64,000 bases of DNA from Anaerovibrio sp. GTDB taxonomy: Bacteria; Bacillota; Negativicutes; Selenomonadales; Selenomonadaceae. Below the pieces are notes generated by a model, which ran no database searches, was not told the origin of the DNA, and saw nothing but the letters and a program-made list of their open reading frames with translations. Both the position numbers and the translations under genes were made by a program. Of the stretch, positions 17,578 to 26,740 are shown in pieces. The stretch is taken from assembly GCF_024697385.1 (NCBI RefSeq), contig NZ_JAILFV010000120.1, positions 1 through 64,000 of the forward strand. The letters run 5' to 3'. Position 1 is the first letter of the stretch; each line of letters begins with the position of its first letter.

Positions 17578-18498
17578 TCATCTGTTGCGAAAATCAGCAA
17601 AGACATCCTTTATCGCATTATCAATCTCATCCAATAACGCAAATCGCCTTCTGTACACTGCCCGTTTTCTGGTGGGAACCTCTTCCATGGATTTTCTTTT
17701 CTCCACCAGTGGAAGCACATCAAATCTCTTATCATCTGTGGAAGCCCCACCCGCTTCGGTCCAAAAATCACTGAAGGATGTCTTCAGCTTTCTGTCCACA
17801 CGCACATGATTATTGGCGTAATAGCCATAATTAGTCACGGCATATATGCGCTTTAGCCCCAATTCCCTGGCTACTGCCTGGGCAATATAAAGTATGAGGT
17901 TTTTAGTGCGATAGCTGTGACAGCTTTTGGTAATTTTCTTGATAACTTCCTTGGCATCATCCATATTAGGACCTTGCATGGCTCCAATCCACATCGACCA
18001 GTCCCCAGCCTTATCCGGAGCGATCCAAAAAATAATCTGATAAAGCGGTTCCTCATCCAATCGCAGCATCACAGATAAAATTCCTTCCTTGCGCTGTCCC
18101 GGTTCATAATAGATACATGCCCAAAATCTTTTTCCATCTATATCCATACCTTCCCACAAAGGTATATTCTTTTCCCGATAAATATCCAAAACCACTTCAG
18201 GCTTTAATACCTTGACCATGTAATTCATATGCTGTTTGACTATTTCAGCCCGCTCATCAAAAGTGGATTTATTATAAAAAAAAGCCCTGGTAGGCTGCTC
18301 GTAAACAAAAGGATACAGTTTCTGTATCTCTGTGAGCAACGGCGTACTGGTAAAATGCCTTTGCAGGCTGTTCAGCCGCCCCCTGTTGAAAATTGAACGC
18401 AATAAAAATACATAGTATCTGCGTGCTTCTCTGGTTTTTCTGATATCATAAATCTGCTGTCCCAAAGACCGGTAGCTCTGCAATTTAACCTCACCCAT
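17578..18498 (-). CDS. VirK/YbjX family protein (DUF535)
   Basis: Protein of about 306 aa with the DUF535 core: FWACIYYEPGQRKEGILSVML, IGAMQGPN, and the block LGLKRIYAVTNYGYYANNHVRVDRKLKTSFSDFW. Members occur in LPS and antimicrobial-peptide-resistance settings (VirK, YbjX) but their chemistry is unclear. Here it lies within the LPS core operon, 5-8 bp after the WaaE-like gene. I prefer ATG 18498; GTG 18501 is possible. Confidence 0.88.
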   Translation of the reverse strand: MGEVKLQSYRSLGQQIYDIRKTREARRYYVFLLRSIFNRGRLNSLQRHFTSTPLLTEIQKLYPFVYEQPTRAFFYNKSTFDERAEIVKQHMNYMVKVLKPEVVLDIYREKNIPLWEGMDIDGKRFWACIYYEPGQRKEGILSVMLRLDEEPLYQIIFWIAPDKAGDWSMWIGAMQGPNMDDAKEVIKKITKSCHSYRTKNLILYIAQAVARELGLKRIYAVTNYGYYANNHVRVDRKLKTSFSDFWTEAGGASTDDKRFDVLPLVEKRKSMEEVPTRKRAVYRRRFALLDEIDNAIKDVFADFRNR

Positions 18499-18505
18499 CA
18501 CTCAA

Positions 18506-19297
18506 TCAACTCTTTTCCTCTGCCTTCCTGTCATCCTCCGGCAATCCTATCCCCTTGCCAAGATAATACAGCTTGGAATACTTCATAAAAACATTAACAC
18601 CGTGGGCTATGGTCAAAAAAAAGCCTGTTAGTCCATCCAAAAAAGCCCGTTGAATAAAAAATATCTTAAACATGCCAAAAATTGGATGAAAAATTATATC
18701 CAAAATTCCCGCCCTTTTACCGGCATCATATTTTTTCCTGGCCCCCAGGGTGGTATAGGTGTTCAGCTTGCGCAGATACTGTTCCCATGACACATAGGTA
18801 TAATGCAGCAAATATGCCTGACGGGGAAATCTTTTAACAGGATATTTATAATGAATCTCCTCATGTACATAGCCTGTGACATAGGTACCTTCCTTTGGCA
18901 CAAGATGAATGCCATAATCCGGAAACCATCCGCTGTGCCTAACCACACTGCCGCAGAAATGATTCAGTCTTGAATTATAATAGACTATTTTTTCATCCTT
19001 TTCCACGGCCTTCAGGATTTCATCCCTTAATGGCTCTGTCACCCTCTCATCAGCATCCAAAAGGTATATCCAGGGATTATTTGCCTCTTGGATGCCAAAG
19101 GTCTTTTGCTGTCCCCAATTGCCATCCATAGCATGCTGAACAACCCTTGCGCCCAGATTCTCAGCAATTTTTACAGTAGCATCTGTGCTGAAATCATCTA
19201 TCACCAGGATTTCATCAGCAAATAACACACTTTTAATGCAATCACCAATATTTTTTTCCTCATTTTTCGCTAAAATCAATGCCGTCAGCTTGGCCAT
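18506..19297 (-). CDS. waaE: LPS core glycosyltransferase, family 2 (WaaE/KdtX-like)
   Basis: A 263-aa inverting GT-A enzyme with LTALILAKNEEKNIGDCIKSVLFADEILVIDDFSTD at residues 4-38 and the DXD-type YLLDADERV near 79-87. The C-terminal part, HYTYVSWEQYLRKLNTYTTLGARKK, matches WaaE-type enzymes that add glucose to heptose I of the inner core. The hydrophobic C-terminal stretch suggests membrane association. It is in operon with the heptose genes. Confidence 0.85.
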   Translation of the reverse strand: MAKLTALILAKNEEKNIGDCIKSVLFADEILVIDDFSTDATVKIAENLGARVVQHAMDGNWGQQKTFGIQEANNPWIYLLDADERVTEPLRDEILKAVEKDEKIVYYNSRLNHFCGSVVRHSGWFPDYGIHLVPKEGTYVTGYVHEEIHYKYPVKRFPRQAYLLHYTYVSWEQYLRKLNTYTTLGARKKYDAGKRAGILDIIFHPIFGMFKIFFIQRAFLDGLTGFFLTIAHGVNVFMKYSKLYYLGKGIGLPEDDRKAEEKS

Positions 19298-19322
19298 TTA
19301 CAGAATCCACATCCTTATCTGC

Positions 19323-20399
19323 TTAAAAAGACTTTTTTAGTTCAATAATTTCAGCTATATCCCGTTTAAACTGCTCCATAATACAGTTGTAGGAAAGTTC
19401 CCGAAGCCGCTGAGTACGTCCCTTTGCCAGGCCGGCAAGCCGAGCTTCATCATGTAATACGCCGTATATGGTCTTGGCAATATTTTCAGGAGATTTATCC
19501 TCCAAAAGGATTCCGGCTTTTCCCAAGGTTTCAGGCACTGCTGAACAGGCATAAGCAAACACCGGCTTATCAAAAATCATGCCTTCCACCAGTGGTACAC
19601 AAAAGCCTTCATGCTCACTGAGAGACAGTACAGCATCAGTTATTCTGAACCAGGTACATAGCTCCTCATTGGATATCTGTCCCGTAAAAATAACATTGTC
19701 AGCCAACCGGAATTTCTTCACCAGCTTTTTCAGCTTGGCGCCATAGCTTGGCTTGATATTTCCCGCCAGCACCAGCCGTACATTTACAGAAATATTGGTC
19801 TTGTACCAGTTAATGGCTGCTATGGCTTCATCCAGTTTTTTGTGTGGCACTCCCCGGCCAACCATCAGTATGGTAGTGGTATCATCCTTGTATTTCTCAA
19901 TCATTTCCTTGACTGGTTGATACTGAGTGTATTTGTCCGGCTCCACTATAATGGACATTTCACTGGTATGTTCCAGCCCCAGGGCAGACAGCTCCTGTCT
20001 TGAATACTCCGAGGCCCCCCAGGCAAAAAAACAGTTGTCAGCAATTTTTTTCAGCTGCCGACGCCCCTTAATGCACTTCCACCAAGATCCCCAGGCATTG
20101 CCAAAAAAGAATTTGGCAGGCGTTATATTATGATAAAACAGGACTATTTTGTGAGGATATGCGGATACCCAATCATTGAATGAAGTCCCCGTAGTCATGT
20201 GATATATTACTATATCATCCTTTGTGGCTTCAAAATCATCCATATGCTTTACCTGCCCCGCCAGGCGCTCATCCACCTTATGGGCATACATGGCTGTCTC
20301 GTGCCCCATCTCACGGAGCATGGTATCCATATTGATCAGCTGCCGGCTTGCGGCATCATCCTTGGTAATTGCATGTGCTATCTGAACAAACTTCATCAT
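19323..20399 (-). CDS. Glycosyltransferase, family 4
   Basis: A 358-aa GT-B retaining transferase. It has the family nucleotide-sugar half: ILMVGRGVPHKKLDEAIAAI near 180, VIFTGQISNEELCTWF near 240, and SEHEGFCVPLVEGM with the E-x7-E motif near 263-276. Its start overlaps the gmhB stop by four bases, indicating translational coupling. It probably extends the LPS core; sugar and acceptor are unknown. Confidence 0.88.
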   Translation of the reverse strand: MMKFVQIAHAITKDDAASRQLINMDTMLREMGHETAMYAHKVDERLAGQVKHMDDFEATKDDIVIYHMTTGTSFNDWVSAYPHKIVLFYHNITPAKFFFGNAWGSWWKCIKGRRQLKKIADNCFFAWGASEYSRQELSALGLEHTSEMSIIVEPDKYTQYQPVKEMIEKYKDDTTTILMVGRGVPHKKLDEAIAAINWYKTNISVNVRLVLAGNIKPSYGAKLKKLVKKFRLADNVIFTGQISNEELCTWFRITDAVLSLSEHEGFCVPLVEGMIFDKPVFAYACSAVPETLGKAGILLEDKSPENIAKTIYGVLHDEARLAGLAKGRTQRLRELSYNCIMEQFKRDIAEIIELKKSF

Positions 20400-20917
20400 C
20401 TGGCCCCGTTTCTTTGATTCTGCATTATTCCGGCAATAAGAGACTCATACAGATTGCCCCCGGTATATCTTATTCCATAAACTCCTGCAGCTTTGGCACA
20501 TTCCACATCCCTGGCTCCATCACCAATAAGATAAGATGCCGCCAGGTCAATATTCTGCTCCCTGGCAGCCTGTATAAGCATACCTGGCTTTGGTTTACGG
20601 CAATCGCACTCCACTGCATATTTAGGAATAATCCCCTGAGGATAATGTGGGCAATAATATATGCCATCCAAATGGGCACCTGCCTCCGCCAATTGGCTAT
20701 TCATCCAGGAATAGAGCTCCATAATGGCTGACTCTGGATAATAACCCCTGGCCACACCACTTTGATTGGTGACAACAATTGCCAGGTAGCCATTATCGTT
20801 ACAATATTTTATAGCTTCTACAGCTCCATCAGTCCAAATAAATTCCTCTTTTTTGTGAAGATAATTAACCTCCACATTCAATGTCCCATCCCTGTCAAAA
20901 AAAATGGCTTTGTTCAT
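20396..20917 (-). CDS. gmhB: D-glycero-beta-D-manno-heptose-1,7-bisphosphate 7-phosphatase
   Basis: A 173-aa HAD phosphatase that removes the 7-phosphate in ADP-heptose synthesis. It begins AIFFDRDGTLNVEV (nucleophile and acid Asp), has VVTNQSGVARGYY, the zinc-loop cysteines (CPHYP...CDCRKP) and GDGARDVECAKAAG. The ATG at 20917 lies directly after the hldD stop; the longer track ORF runs back into hldD. Weak ribosome site, so likely coupled to hldD. Confidence 0.93.
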   Translation of the reverse strand: MNKAIFFDRDGTLNVEVNYLHKKEEFIWTDGAVEAIKYCNDNGYLAIVVTNQSGVARGYYPESAIMELYSWMNSQLAEAGAHLDGIYYCPHYPQGIIPKYAVECDCRKPKPGMLIQAAREQNIDLAASYLIGDGARDVECAKAAGVYGIRYTGGNLYESLIAGIMQNQRNGAR

Positions 20918-20918
20918 A

Positions 20919-21920
20919 TTATTTACCGTATTTAAAATATCCGCCTTCATCAAGGAAATCACAGTATTCCTTTACGGCATCATACATATCATAGAAGCCT
21001 TCATCATAGCCTGCTTCCAACAGCTTTGAGGTATCAGCCTGGGTGTAATTCTGATATTTCCCCTTAAGCACCTCCGGGAAATCACGGTATTCAATTCGGC
21101 CCTTGCCCAAAGCTTTGATAACAGAATCAGCGACCTCATTGTAGGTATGAGCTGTACCTGTTCCACAGTTATATATCCCACTTGGCCCATGGTTCTTCCA
21201 GAACCAGAGATTAACCTTGACAACATCCTTTACATAAACAAAATCTCTCTTTTGCCCACCATCAGGCACCGGAGAACCATCACTGAAGCTGCCATATCCT
21301 TCGAATAAGCGGCATACACCGGTATCCTTTATCTGATGGTATAGCTGATAGAAAATAGAGGCCATATTCCCCTTATGATGCTCCTGAGGACCATATACAT
21401 TAAAATATTTGAGGCCAACAATCTGGCTCTGGGTATCTGACATTACCTGCCGTACATACCGGTCAAACAAAAGCTTTGAATAGGCATAAGGGTTCAGGGC
21501 ATCCTCACAGGCGTCTCCCTCACGAAAGCCATTTTCACCGGCACCATAGGTCGAAGCAGAGGATGCATAAAGGAAAGGAATTCTGTGTTCCATGCAGAAA
21601 TGAAGTACAGCCTTTGAATACTCGTAATTGGCCTTCATCATGTAATTAACATCATATTCCATGGTGTCTGAGCATGCGCCCTCATGGAAGACCACATCCA
21701 CATCTGTTCCATCAAATTCATTGGTCTGTATTGCCGAAAGAAAATCGTCCTTATACATGTAGTCAATGAACTGAAGGCCACGGAGATTTCTGTACGCCTG
21801 ATTTTCTTCCTTGCGGTTGTTAAGGTCATCAACTATCAATATATCACTACGGCCCTGACGGTTTAATTCCTTTACAATGTTACTGCCAATAAAACCGGCA
21901 CCTCCGGTCACAATAATCAT
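20919..21920 (-). CDS. hldD: ADP-L-glycero-D-manno-heptose 6-epimerase
   Basis: A 333-aa SDR epimerase (also rfaD/gmhD) converting ADP-D,D- to ADP-L,D-heptose. It shows the Rossmann motif TGGAGFIGSN (residues 5-14), SSASTYG and YAYSKLLFDRYV (catalytic Tyr-x3-Lys), and the substrate region LFEGYGSFSDGSP..QKRDFVYVKD. Start overlaps the preceding kinase gene by four bases. Confidence 0.95.
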   Translation of the reverse strand: MIIVTGGAGFIGSNIVKELNRQGRSDILIVDDLNNRKEENQAYRNLRGLQFIDYMYKDDFLSAIQTNEFDGTDVDVVFHEGACSDTMEYDVNYMMKANYEYSKAVLHFCMEHRIPFLYASSASTYGAGENGFREGDACEDALNPYAYSKLLFDRYVRQVMSDTQSQIVGLKYFNVYGPQEHHKGNMASIFYQLYHQIKDTGVCRLFEGYGSFSDGSPVPDGGQKRDFVYVKDVVKVNLWFWKNHGPSGIYNCGTGTAHTYNEVADSVIKALGKGRIEYRDFPEVLKGKYQNYTQADTSKLLEAGYDEGFYDMYDAVKEYCDFLDEGGYFKYGK

Positions 21921-22927
21921 TCCTTGTTGCCACCTTTCATCTGTTCCAATAATACGCCTTCCAATTCTTCACGGCTCACTGCATATGTCCCCAATTTGGC
22001 TACAACAACACTGGCAGCCAGATTGGAAAGATAAGCTGCTTCTCTTGGGGTAAGGCCACCGGCAATCCCCAGGGCAAACACAGCAATGACTGTATCTCCG
22101 GCACCGGATACATCAAAGACCTCCTGGGATTTGGTCGGTATATGTATAACCTCAGAAGGTGTAACCATTGACATACCACATTCCGAACGGGTTGCCAGAA
22201 CATTTTTGATCTTGAATTTGCTCATAATGTAATTGGCAGCCTGATGAATAGCTTCATCCCGATTCTTGATTGGTTTCTCAAGAATCATATTTATTTCCTT
22301 TACATTAGGGGTAATATAATCAGCGTTCATGTATTTATTCCAATCCCACCCCTTAGGATCAACAAATACCGGCACCTCAGAATCATTGCACATTTCAATT
22401 ATGCTGCTGCATACATCCTCTGTACATGCTCCCTTGCCATAATCAGATAAAACCACTGCATCAATGCCACTTTCCAGCGTTTGCTCAACATAATTCACCA
22501 AGCGGTTGGCATACAGTGCCTTAACAGGCTCCACATCCTCGAAATCCAGCCTGAGCATCTGCTGATGCCCGCCAATTACCCTCAATTTTGTGGTAGTAGG
22601 CTCCTCACGATAAATTATTCCCTTATAATCAATACCACGGGATATAAACTTGTCAATAAGTGTCTGACAGTGATAATCGTTACCCACAAAACCGGCAATA
22701 GATGTTTTGCAGCCCAACAAGGCCAAATTATGTGCTACATTGGCTGCACCACCCATTGTATCCTTGGTATCGACAACCCTGGTAATCGGAACCGGTGCTT
22801 CCGGTGATATTCTGGTAACCTCTCCATAATAATACTTATCCAGCATCACATCACCTACCACAAGAACATGCACCTTTGACATGCCAGTAGTAACAAATTC
22901 TTTTAGCCTATCCTTTTTTGCGGTCAT
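21917..22927 (-). CDS. PfkB-family kinase, HldA/RfaE1-like (first of two)
   Basis: A 336-aa ribokinase-fold kinase of the type that phosphorylates heptose-7-P at C1. It has GDVMLDKYYYGEVTRISPEAPVP, the GGAANVAHNLALLG motif and the catalytic GAGDTVIAVFALG. The FVDPKGWDWNKY region and ISPEAPVP fit the RfaE1 group. It is directly upstream of hldD and behind AAGGAGG. A second kinase of the same family is 4 kb upstream in the operon; which one acts in ADP-heptose synthesis cannot be told. Confidence 0.88.
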   Translation of the reverse strand: MTAKKDRLKEFVTTGMSKVHVLVVGDVMLDKYYYGEVTRISPEAPVPITRVVDTKDTMGGAANVAHNLALLGCKTSIAGFVGNDYHCQTLIDKFISRGIDYKGIIYREEPTTTKLRVIGGHQQMLRLDFEDVEPVKALYANRLVNYVEQTLESGIDAVVLSDYGKGACTEDVCSSIIEMCNDSEVPVFVDPKGWDWNKYMNADYITPNVKEINMILEKPIKNRDEAIHQAANYIMSKFKIKNVLATRSECGMSMVTPSEVIHIPTKSQEVFDVSGAGDTVIAVFALGIAGGLTPREAAYLSNLAASVVVAKLGTYAVSREELEGVLLEQMKGGNKE

Positions 22928-22937
22928 GATATCCTCC

Positions 22938-24119
22938 TTACTCTCTTGCCGTCAAATCAATAACCCGACATTTATATTTACCATATTCACGGGGTACATT
23001 ACCTGCCAGATTGCCATATTTATCCAGCAGTTCCCATACATATTGCATTACGGCTTCCACCGTTATATTCTTCATACATGCCAGATTCCGTTCACCTTTC
23101 CATGGGCACTTATGTATCCCACAGGGATGGCATGGCTCAGGACTCTTGAGCAGAACAGCTTTGGCATCATAGGGATAAAACCCTGGTATAGGCGATGCCC
23201 CGAACATAGTGACCACAGGTACCCCCTGGGATACTCCTACATGCATCGGGCCAGAATCAGTCGTCAAAAACAAAGCACATTTTTTCAGCATGGCCCCCAG
23301 CTCTCCCAGGGATAGCTTTCCTGTAAAAATCCTGATCAACGGACTGTCCTTATGCTTCATCTGACTTATACATTTTTCCACCAGCTCCTGGTCCATCGGC
23401 CCACCAAAAAAAGCTATTCCGTAATCCTTTTCCAGCAGCTCATCTGCGCATTGGGCAAAATAGCTGTCCAGCCACCTCTTTGTTTGCCAGCTGGCCCCAA
23501 TATTAAAGGCAACAACCTTTATGTCTTTCGGAAAACTGTCCTGCCAGAGTTTATCAGCCTTGGCGGTGATTTCCTCCGGAATCCACATTTCCAGGCCACC
23601 ATCATCTATTTTTTCAATCCCCAGGCACTCTTTTAACACCTCAAGATGGGCATGGACCTGATGCTTCCACCCCGGTACATATTTGCGGGGGGGGAATAAG
23701 TTAAAGGGACCATGTCCAATATGATGGGCCACAGATGGATTTTGCATTACCTTTGAAAAAAACAGGGAAAATCCGGGCTTGCTGTAGCCTACAATTCGCT
23801 TGGCTCCGCTAAAGGCCGCAATTGCCGAAGCCCGTTCATTTCTATGCAGGTTAATCACAAGATCATATCTTTTGCGTCGTATATTTCCAATAAACCTAGC
23901 CAGGGCCAACAGAGTATTGTCTGCCCCTTTTTTATCCAGTAACAGGCACTCATCCAACCACTTGTTGTGCATCACCAGGTCAGACAGCTTCTTATCGGCC
24001 AAAAGAGTAAGCCGTGCCTTTGGGTAATTGGCCCGCAGGGTACGCAATACGGGTGTCACCAGCATCAGGTCACCAATATGCATTAAATTTATAACCAAAA
24101 TATTATTGTAATCGCTCAT
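22938..24119 (-). CDS. Glycosyltransferase family 9, heptosyltransferase-like
   Basis: A 393-aa GT-B enzyme of the WaaC/WaaF/WaaQ family: NILVINLMHIGDLMLVTPVLRTLR at the N-terminus and LFLTTDSGPMHVGVSQGVPVVTMFG near 290. It is longer than its two GT9 neighbours, with an extra C-terminal tail and a Cys-rich patch (CHPCGIHKC) shared with them. It probably adds a third heptose or related sugar; this is inference. It overlaps the waaF-like gene by 17 bp. Confidence 0.88.
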   Translation of the reverse strand: MSDYNNILVINLMHIGDLMLVTPVLRTLRANYPKARLTLLADKKLSDLVMHNKWLDECLLLDKKGADNTLLALARFIGNIRRKRYDLVINLHRNERASAIAAFSGAKRIVGYSKPGFSLFFSKVMQNPSVAHHIGHGPFNLFPPRKYVPGWKHQVHAHLEVLKECLGIEKIDDGGLEMWIPEEITAKADKLWQDSFPKDIKVVAFNIGASWQTKRWLDSYFAQCADELLEKDYGIAFFGGPMDQELVEKCISQMKHKDSPLIRIFTGKLSLGELGAMLKKCALFLTTDSGPMHVGVSQGVPVVTMFGASPIPGFYPYDAKAVLLKSPEPCHPCGIHKCPWKGERNLACMKNITVEAVMQYVWELLDKYGNLAGNVPREYGKYKCRVIDLTARE

Positions 24120-25116
24120 AAAGGTCCTTCGCTTTTATTTTTTTCATACATATATTATCCTGGCATTCTCCCTTGCCCCAGCAAGGAGAGCATGGTTCCC
24201 CGGTATAGAGATAACAGCTGTTGTTATTCTGTGGCCCCCATACCTTGGGATCTGTTGGCCCAAACATGGCTACAGTAGGGCAGTTTACTGCCTGGGCCAT
24301 GTGCATCGGACCAGTATCTACAGAAACCATGCCCGCCGCTTCGCTCAAAAATACTGCCAACTCCTGTAAATTCAAGGTTCCGGCAAATACATGCCCCTCA
24401 TCTATTTTCCCAGCCTTGGCATAGCCCAACAGGCCCGTTTTCTCCCCCTGACCACCTATCAGGTAGACAGGCAGTTGGCTGTTTAATTCCCGAATCAATT
24501 GCGCTGCAGTGGAAAGAGGCATGTTCTTTCGCTCATAGCTGCCAAAGGGACACACTACATAATATTTCCCCGGGACTATTCCCATCTGGCGCATCCTGCT
24601 ATGCATCATATTTACTGCCTCCATTGGAGGCTCCAGCTCCAGGGATGTATCCTCTGCAGAAAGCCCAATGGGCTCCAACACCTCCAGGTGATTCAAGGTT
24701 TCATGTTTTATCCCATGACGGATATGACTCATCGCCCATGTTAAAAACAACCCACCATGCTGGGCATCATATCCCAAACGATATGGAATTCCTGCCAGTC
24801 TGGCAACTACGGCACCCCTAACGGCAAAATTCATACATATCGCCAAATCGTAATTATGCTTTCGCAGTTCACCTGCCATCTGCCACATGCCCCAAAGCCC
24901 CTTATGCCTACCTCGCTTGTCATAAACAATGGTTTTATCAACATACGGATTCATCTGGGCAACCTGTGCGGTAAGTGGTACAGTCAGCATTGTGATTGCT
25001 GCATCAGGCCATTTGGCATGTACGGCTCTGGTAACAGGAGTGGCCAAAATCACATCACCTATAAAGGCCAGATCTATAATAATTATTTTCTTTGGCTTAA
25101 AATCTTTTAAATTCAT
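24103..25116 (-). CDS. waaF: ADP-heptose:LPS heptosyltransferase II-like
   Basis: A 337-aa GT9 protein with IIIIDLAFIGDVILATPVTRAVHAKWP, VVCPFGSYERKNMPL and MVSVDTGPMHMAQAVNCPTVAMFGPTDPKVWGP. The GPTDPKVWGP segment and layout fit heptosyltransferase II. A CSPCWGKGEC Cys patch ends the domain. Acts at the inner face of the inner membrane. AAGGAAAG precedes the start. Specificity among the three GT9 genes is inferred from similarity and order. Confidence 0.85.
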   Translation of the reverse strand: MNLKDFKPKKIIIIDLAFIGDVILATPVTRAVHAKWPDAAITMLTVPLTAQVAQMNPYVDKTIVYDKRGRHKGLWGMWQMAGELRKHNYDLAICMNFAVRGAVVARLAGIPYRLGYDAQHGGLFLTWAMSHIRHGIKHETLNHLEVLEPIGLSAEDTSLELEPPMEAVNMMHSRMRQMGIVPGKYYVVCPFGSYERKNMPLSTAAQLIRELNSQLPVYLIGGQGEKTGLLGYAKAGKIDEGHVFAGTLNLQELAVFLSEAAGMVSVDTGPMHMAQAVNCPTVAMFGPTDPKVWGPQNNNSCYLYTGEPCSPCWGKGECQDNICMKKIKAKDLYERLQ

Positions 25117-25151
25117 ATAGACTTTCCTTCACACAGGCATAAATCCGGCTA

Positions 25152-26192
25152 TTACTTCAAATGCTTCCTTAATATAATATCCAGCTTTTTTTCCACATCC
25201 TCAGGATGAATTACCGAAAGGCAATCCAACCCCTTTGGACATGCACGCTTCCAACAATATCGGCAAGGACGGTTGCATTCAATGGCATTATCCAGCTGTC
25301 CATAGGGACCATTCCTGTTAGCATCAGTCGGGCCCATAACCATGATGGTATCTACTCCCAACCCTGCAGACAGATGCACAGGTCCGGTATCTCCACCAAC
25401 TACGGCACAGGCATTTTTAATCACATAAGCCAATTGCTTTAAAGTAGTTTTTCCAACCATATTGATTGGTGGTATTTCTACAGCACCTTCTATATCAGCA
25501 GCCAGCTGTGCATCCAAGGCACCACCGCCAATGATTACAGGAATGATTTTCTGTCCATAGAGCCAATCACTCAGCTGTGCATAATATCTTGTAGGCCATC
25601 GTTTATTGGGCCAGTTGGCGCCAACTGCGAGTACCACATATGGATTATCCATGTGGGCGCCGGCATGATTCATGGCATTAATGGCAGTGTTACAATCTGA
25701 ATCAGAAATTTCCATAGGAAAAACGACATCCTGAACCTTGCAGCCCATTTCCCGGACTACATCAAGATATCGTTCTACTATATGCCCCTGGGCATACCTT
25801 CCCACCACTGGCCGACTTATTTTATGACTCATTTCACGCATGTTGCAGGTACCCAGGCGCAAAGGTGCTTTGGCTGCCCAGGCAATGGCAGCAGATTTAA
25901 ATAATCCTTGGAGATCAAGGGAAACATCATATTTATCGGCATTGAGAATCTTGGTAAAAGGCCCATAATTCTTGATGAAACCCTTTAAAGACTTAAATTT
26001 CTTCTTCTCAAAAACAATTATGCGGTCTATATATGGATTATCCTTTAGAATATCATAGGCAGGCGGTTCCACCACCCAGGTGACCCTGGCGTCAGGATAG
26101 GTTTCCTTTATGGCGTAGGACACCGGCAACGCATGAATAACATCTCCGATAGCACTCAACTTAACAACAAGTACACTTTGTATATCCCTCAT
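25152..26192 (-). CDS. waaC: ADP-heptose:LPS heptosyltransferase I-like
   Basis: Protein of about 346 aa with the WaaC-type start VLVVKLSAIGDVIHALPVSYAIKETYP, the acceptor-side DVSLDLQGLFKSA, VGANWPNKRWP and VGGDTGPVHLSAGLGVDTIMVMGPTD. It adds the first heptose to Kdo-lipid A. Three ATGs in a row start the gene; the third (26192) has the best spacing to AGGAG, and the first overlaps the stop of the adenylyltransferase gene. Confidence 0.9.
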   Translation of the reverse strand: MRDIQSVLVVKLSAIGDVIHALPVSYAIKETYPDARVTWVVEPPAYDILKDNPYIDRIIVFEKKKFKSLKGFIKNYGPFTKILNADKYDVSLDLQGLFKSAAIAWAAKAPLRLGTCNMREMSHKISRPVVGRYAQGHIVERYLDVVREMGCKVQDVVFPMEISDSDCNTAINAMNHAGAHMDNPYVVLAVGANWPNKRWPTRYYAQLSDWLYGQKIIPVIIGGGALDAQLAADIEGAVEIPPINMVGKTTLKQLAYVIKNACAVVGGDTGPVHLSAGLGVDTIMVMGPTDANRNGPYGQLDNAIECNRPCRYCWKRACPKGLDCLSVIHPEDVEKKLDIILRKHLK

Positions 26193-26194
26193 CA

Positions 26195-26662
26195 TCATAC
26201 TCCTGCCTGAATTTTCTCGATAACCCTTGTGGTAGAACGGCCTTCCACCAGCCGTACCAGCTCCACCGTACCACCATATGCCTGCACGATCTGCCCCTCC
26301 GGCAGTGTCTCAATGGTATAATCTCCACCCTTGACATAAACATCAGGATGAACCTTTGTTATCAGGGCTTCTGCCGTAGGCTCATCGAAAATAACCACAT
26401 AATCAACACAGCCCAAAGCTCCAACCACCTCAGCCCTATCAAGCTCATTGTTGATTGGCCGGGAAGGTCCTTTGATACTGCGCACAGAAGCATCACTATT
26501 CAGCCCCAGCACAAGACAGTCCCCAAAGGAACGAGCCTTATTAAGGTATCTCACATGCCCGGCATGGAGTATATCAAAGCACCCATTGGTAAACACAATT
26601 TTTTGACCACCATCACGCAGGATTTGGCAAAATTCAGTTATTTTTGCGGAATCTATCAGCAT
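26195..26662 (-). CDS. rfaE2: D-glycero-beta-D-manno-heptose 1-phosphate adenylyltransferase
   Basis: A 155-aa nucleotidyltransferase matching the C-terminal half of E. coli HldE, here a separate protein. It has the HIGH-type motif VFTNGCFDILHAGHVRYLNKA and the VKGGDY motif, and ends GRSTTRVIEKI. It makes ADP-heptose. ATG 26662 follows ACAGGAG, dropping 18 codons from the track ORF. It lies between the second HldA-like kinase and waaC. Confidence 0.95.
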   Translation of the reverse strand: MLIDSAKITEFCQILRDGGQKIVFTNGCFDILHAGHVRYLNKARSFGDCLVLGLNSDASVRSIKGPSRPINNELDRAEVVGALGCVDYVVIFDEPTAEALITKVHPDVYVKGGDYTIETLPEGQIVQAYGGTVELVRLVEGRSTTRVIEKIQAGV

Positions 26663-26740
26663 AAAAATCTCCTGTTGCAGGGGGAATATAAACCCATCCC
26701 CCTTTTCCATCATCATTCAATCAGCATCATGCAACATGAA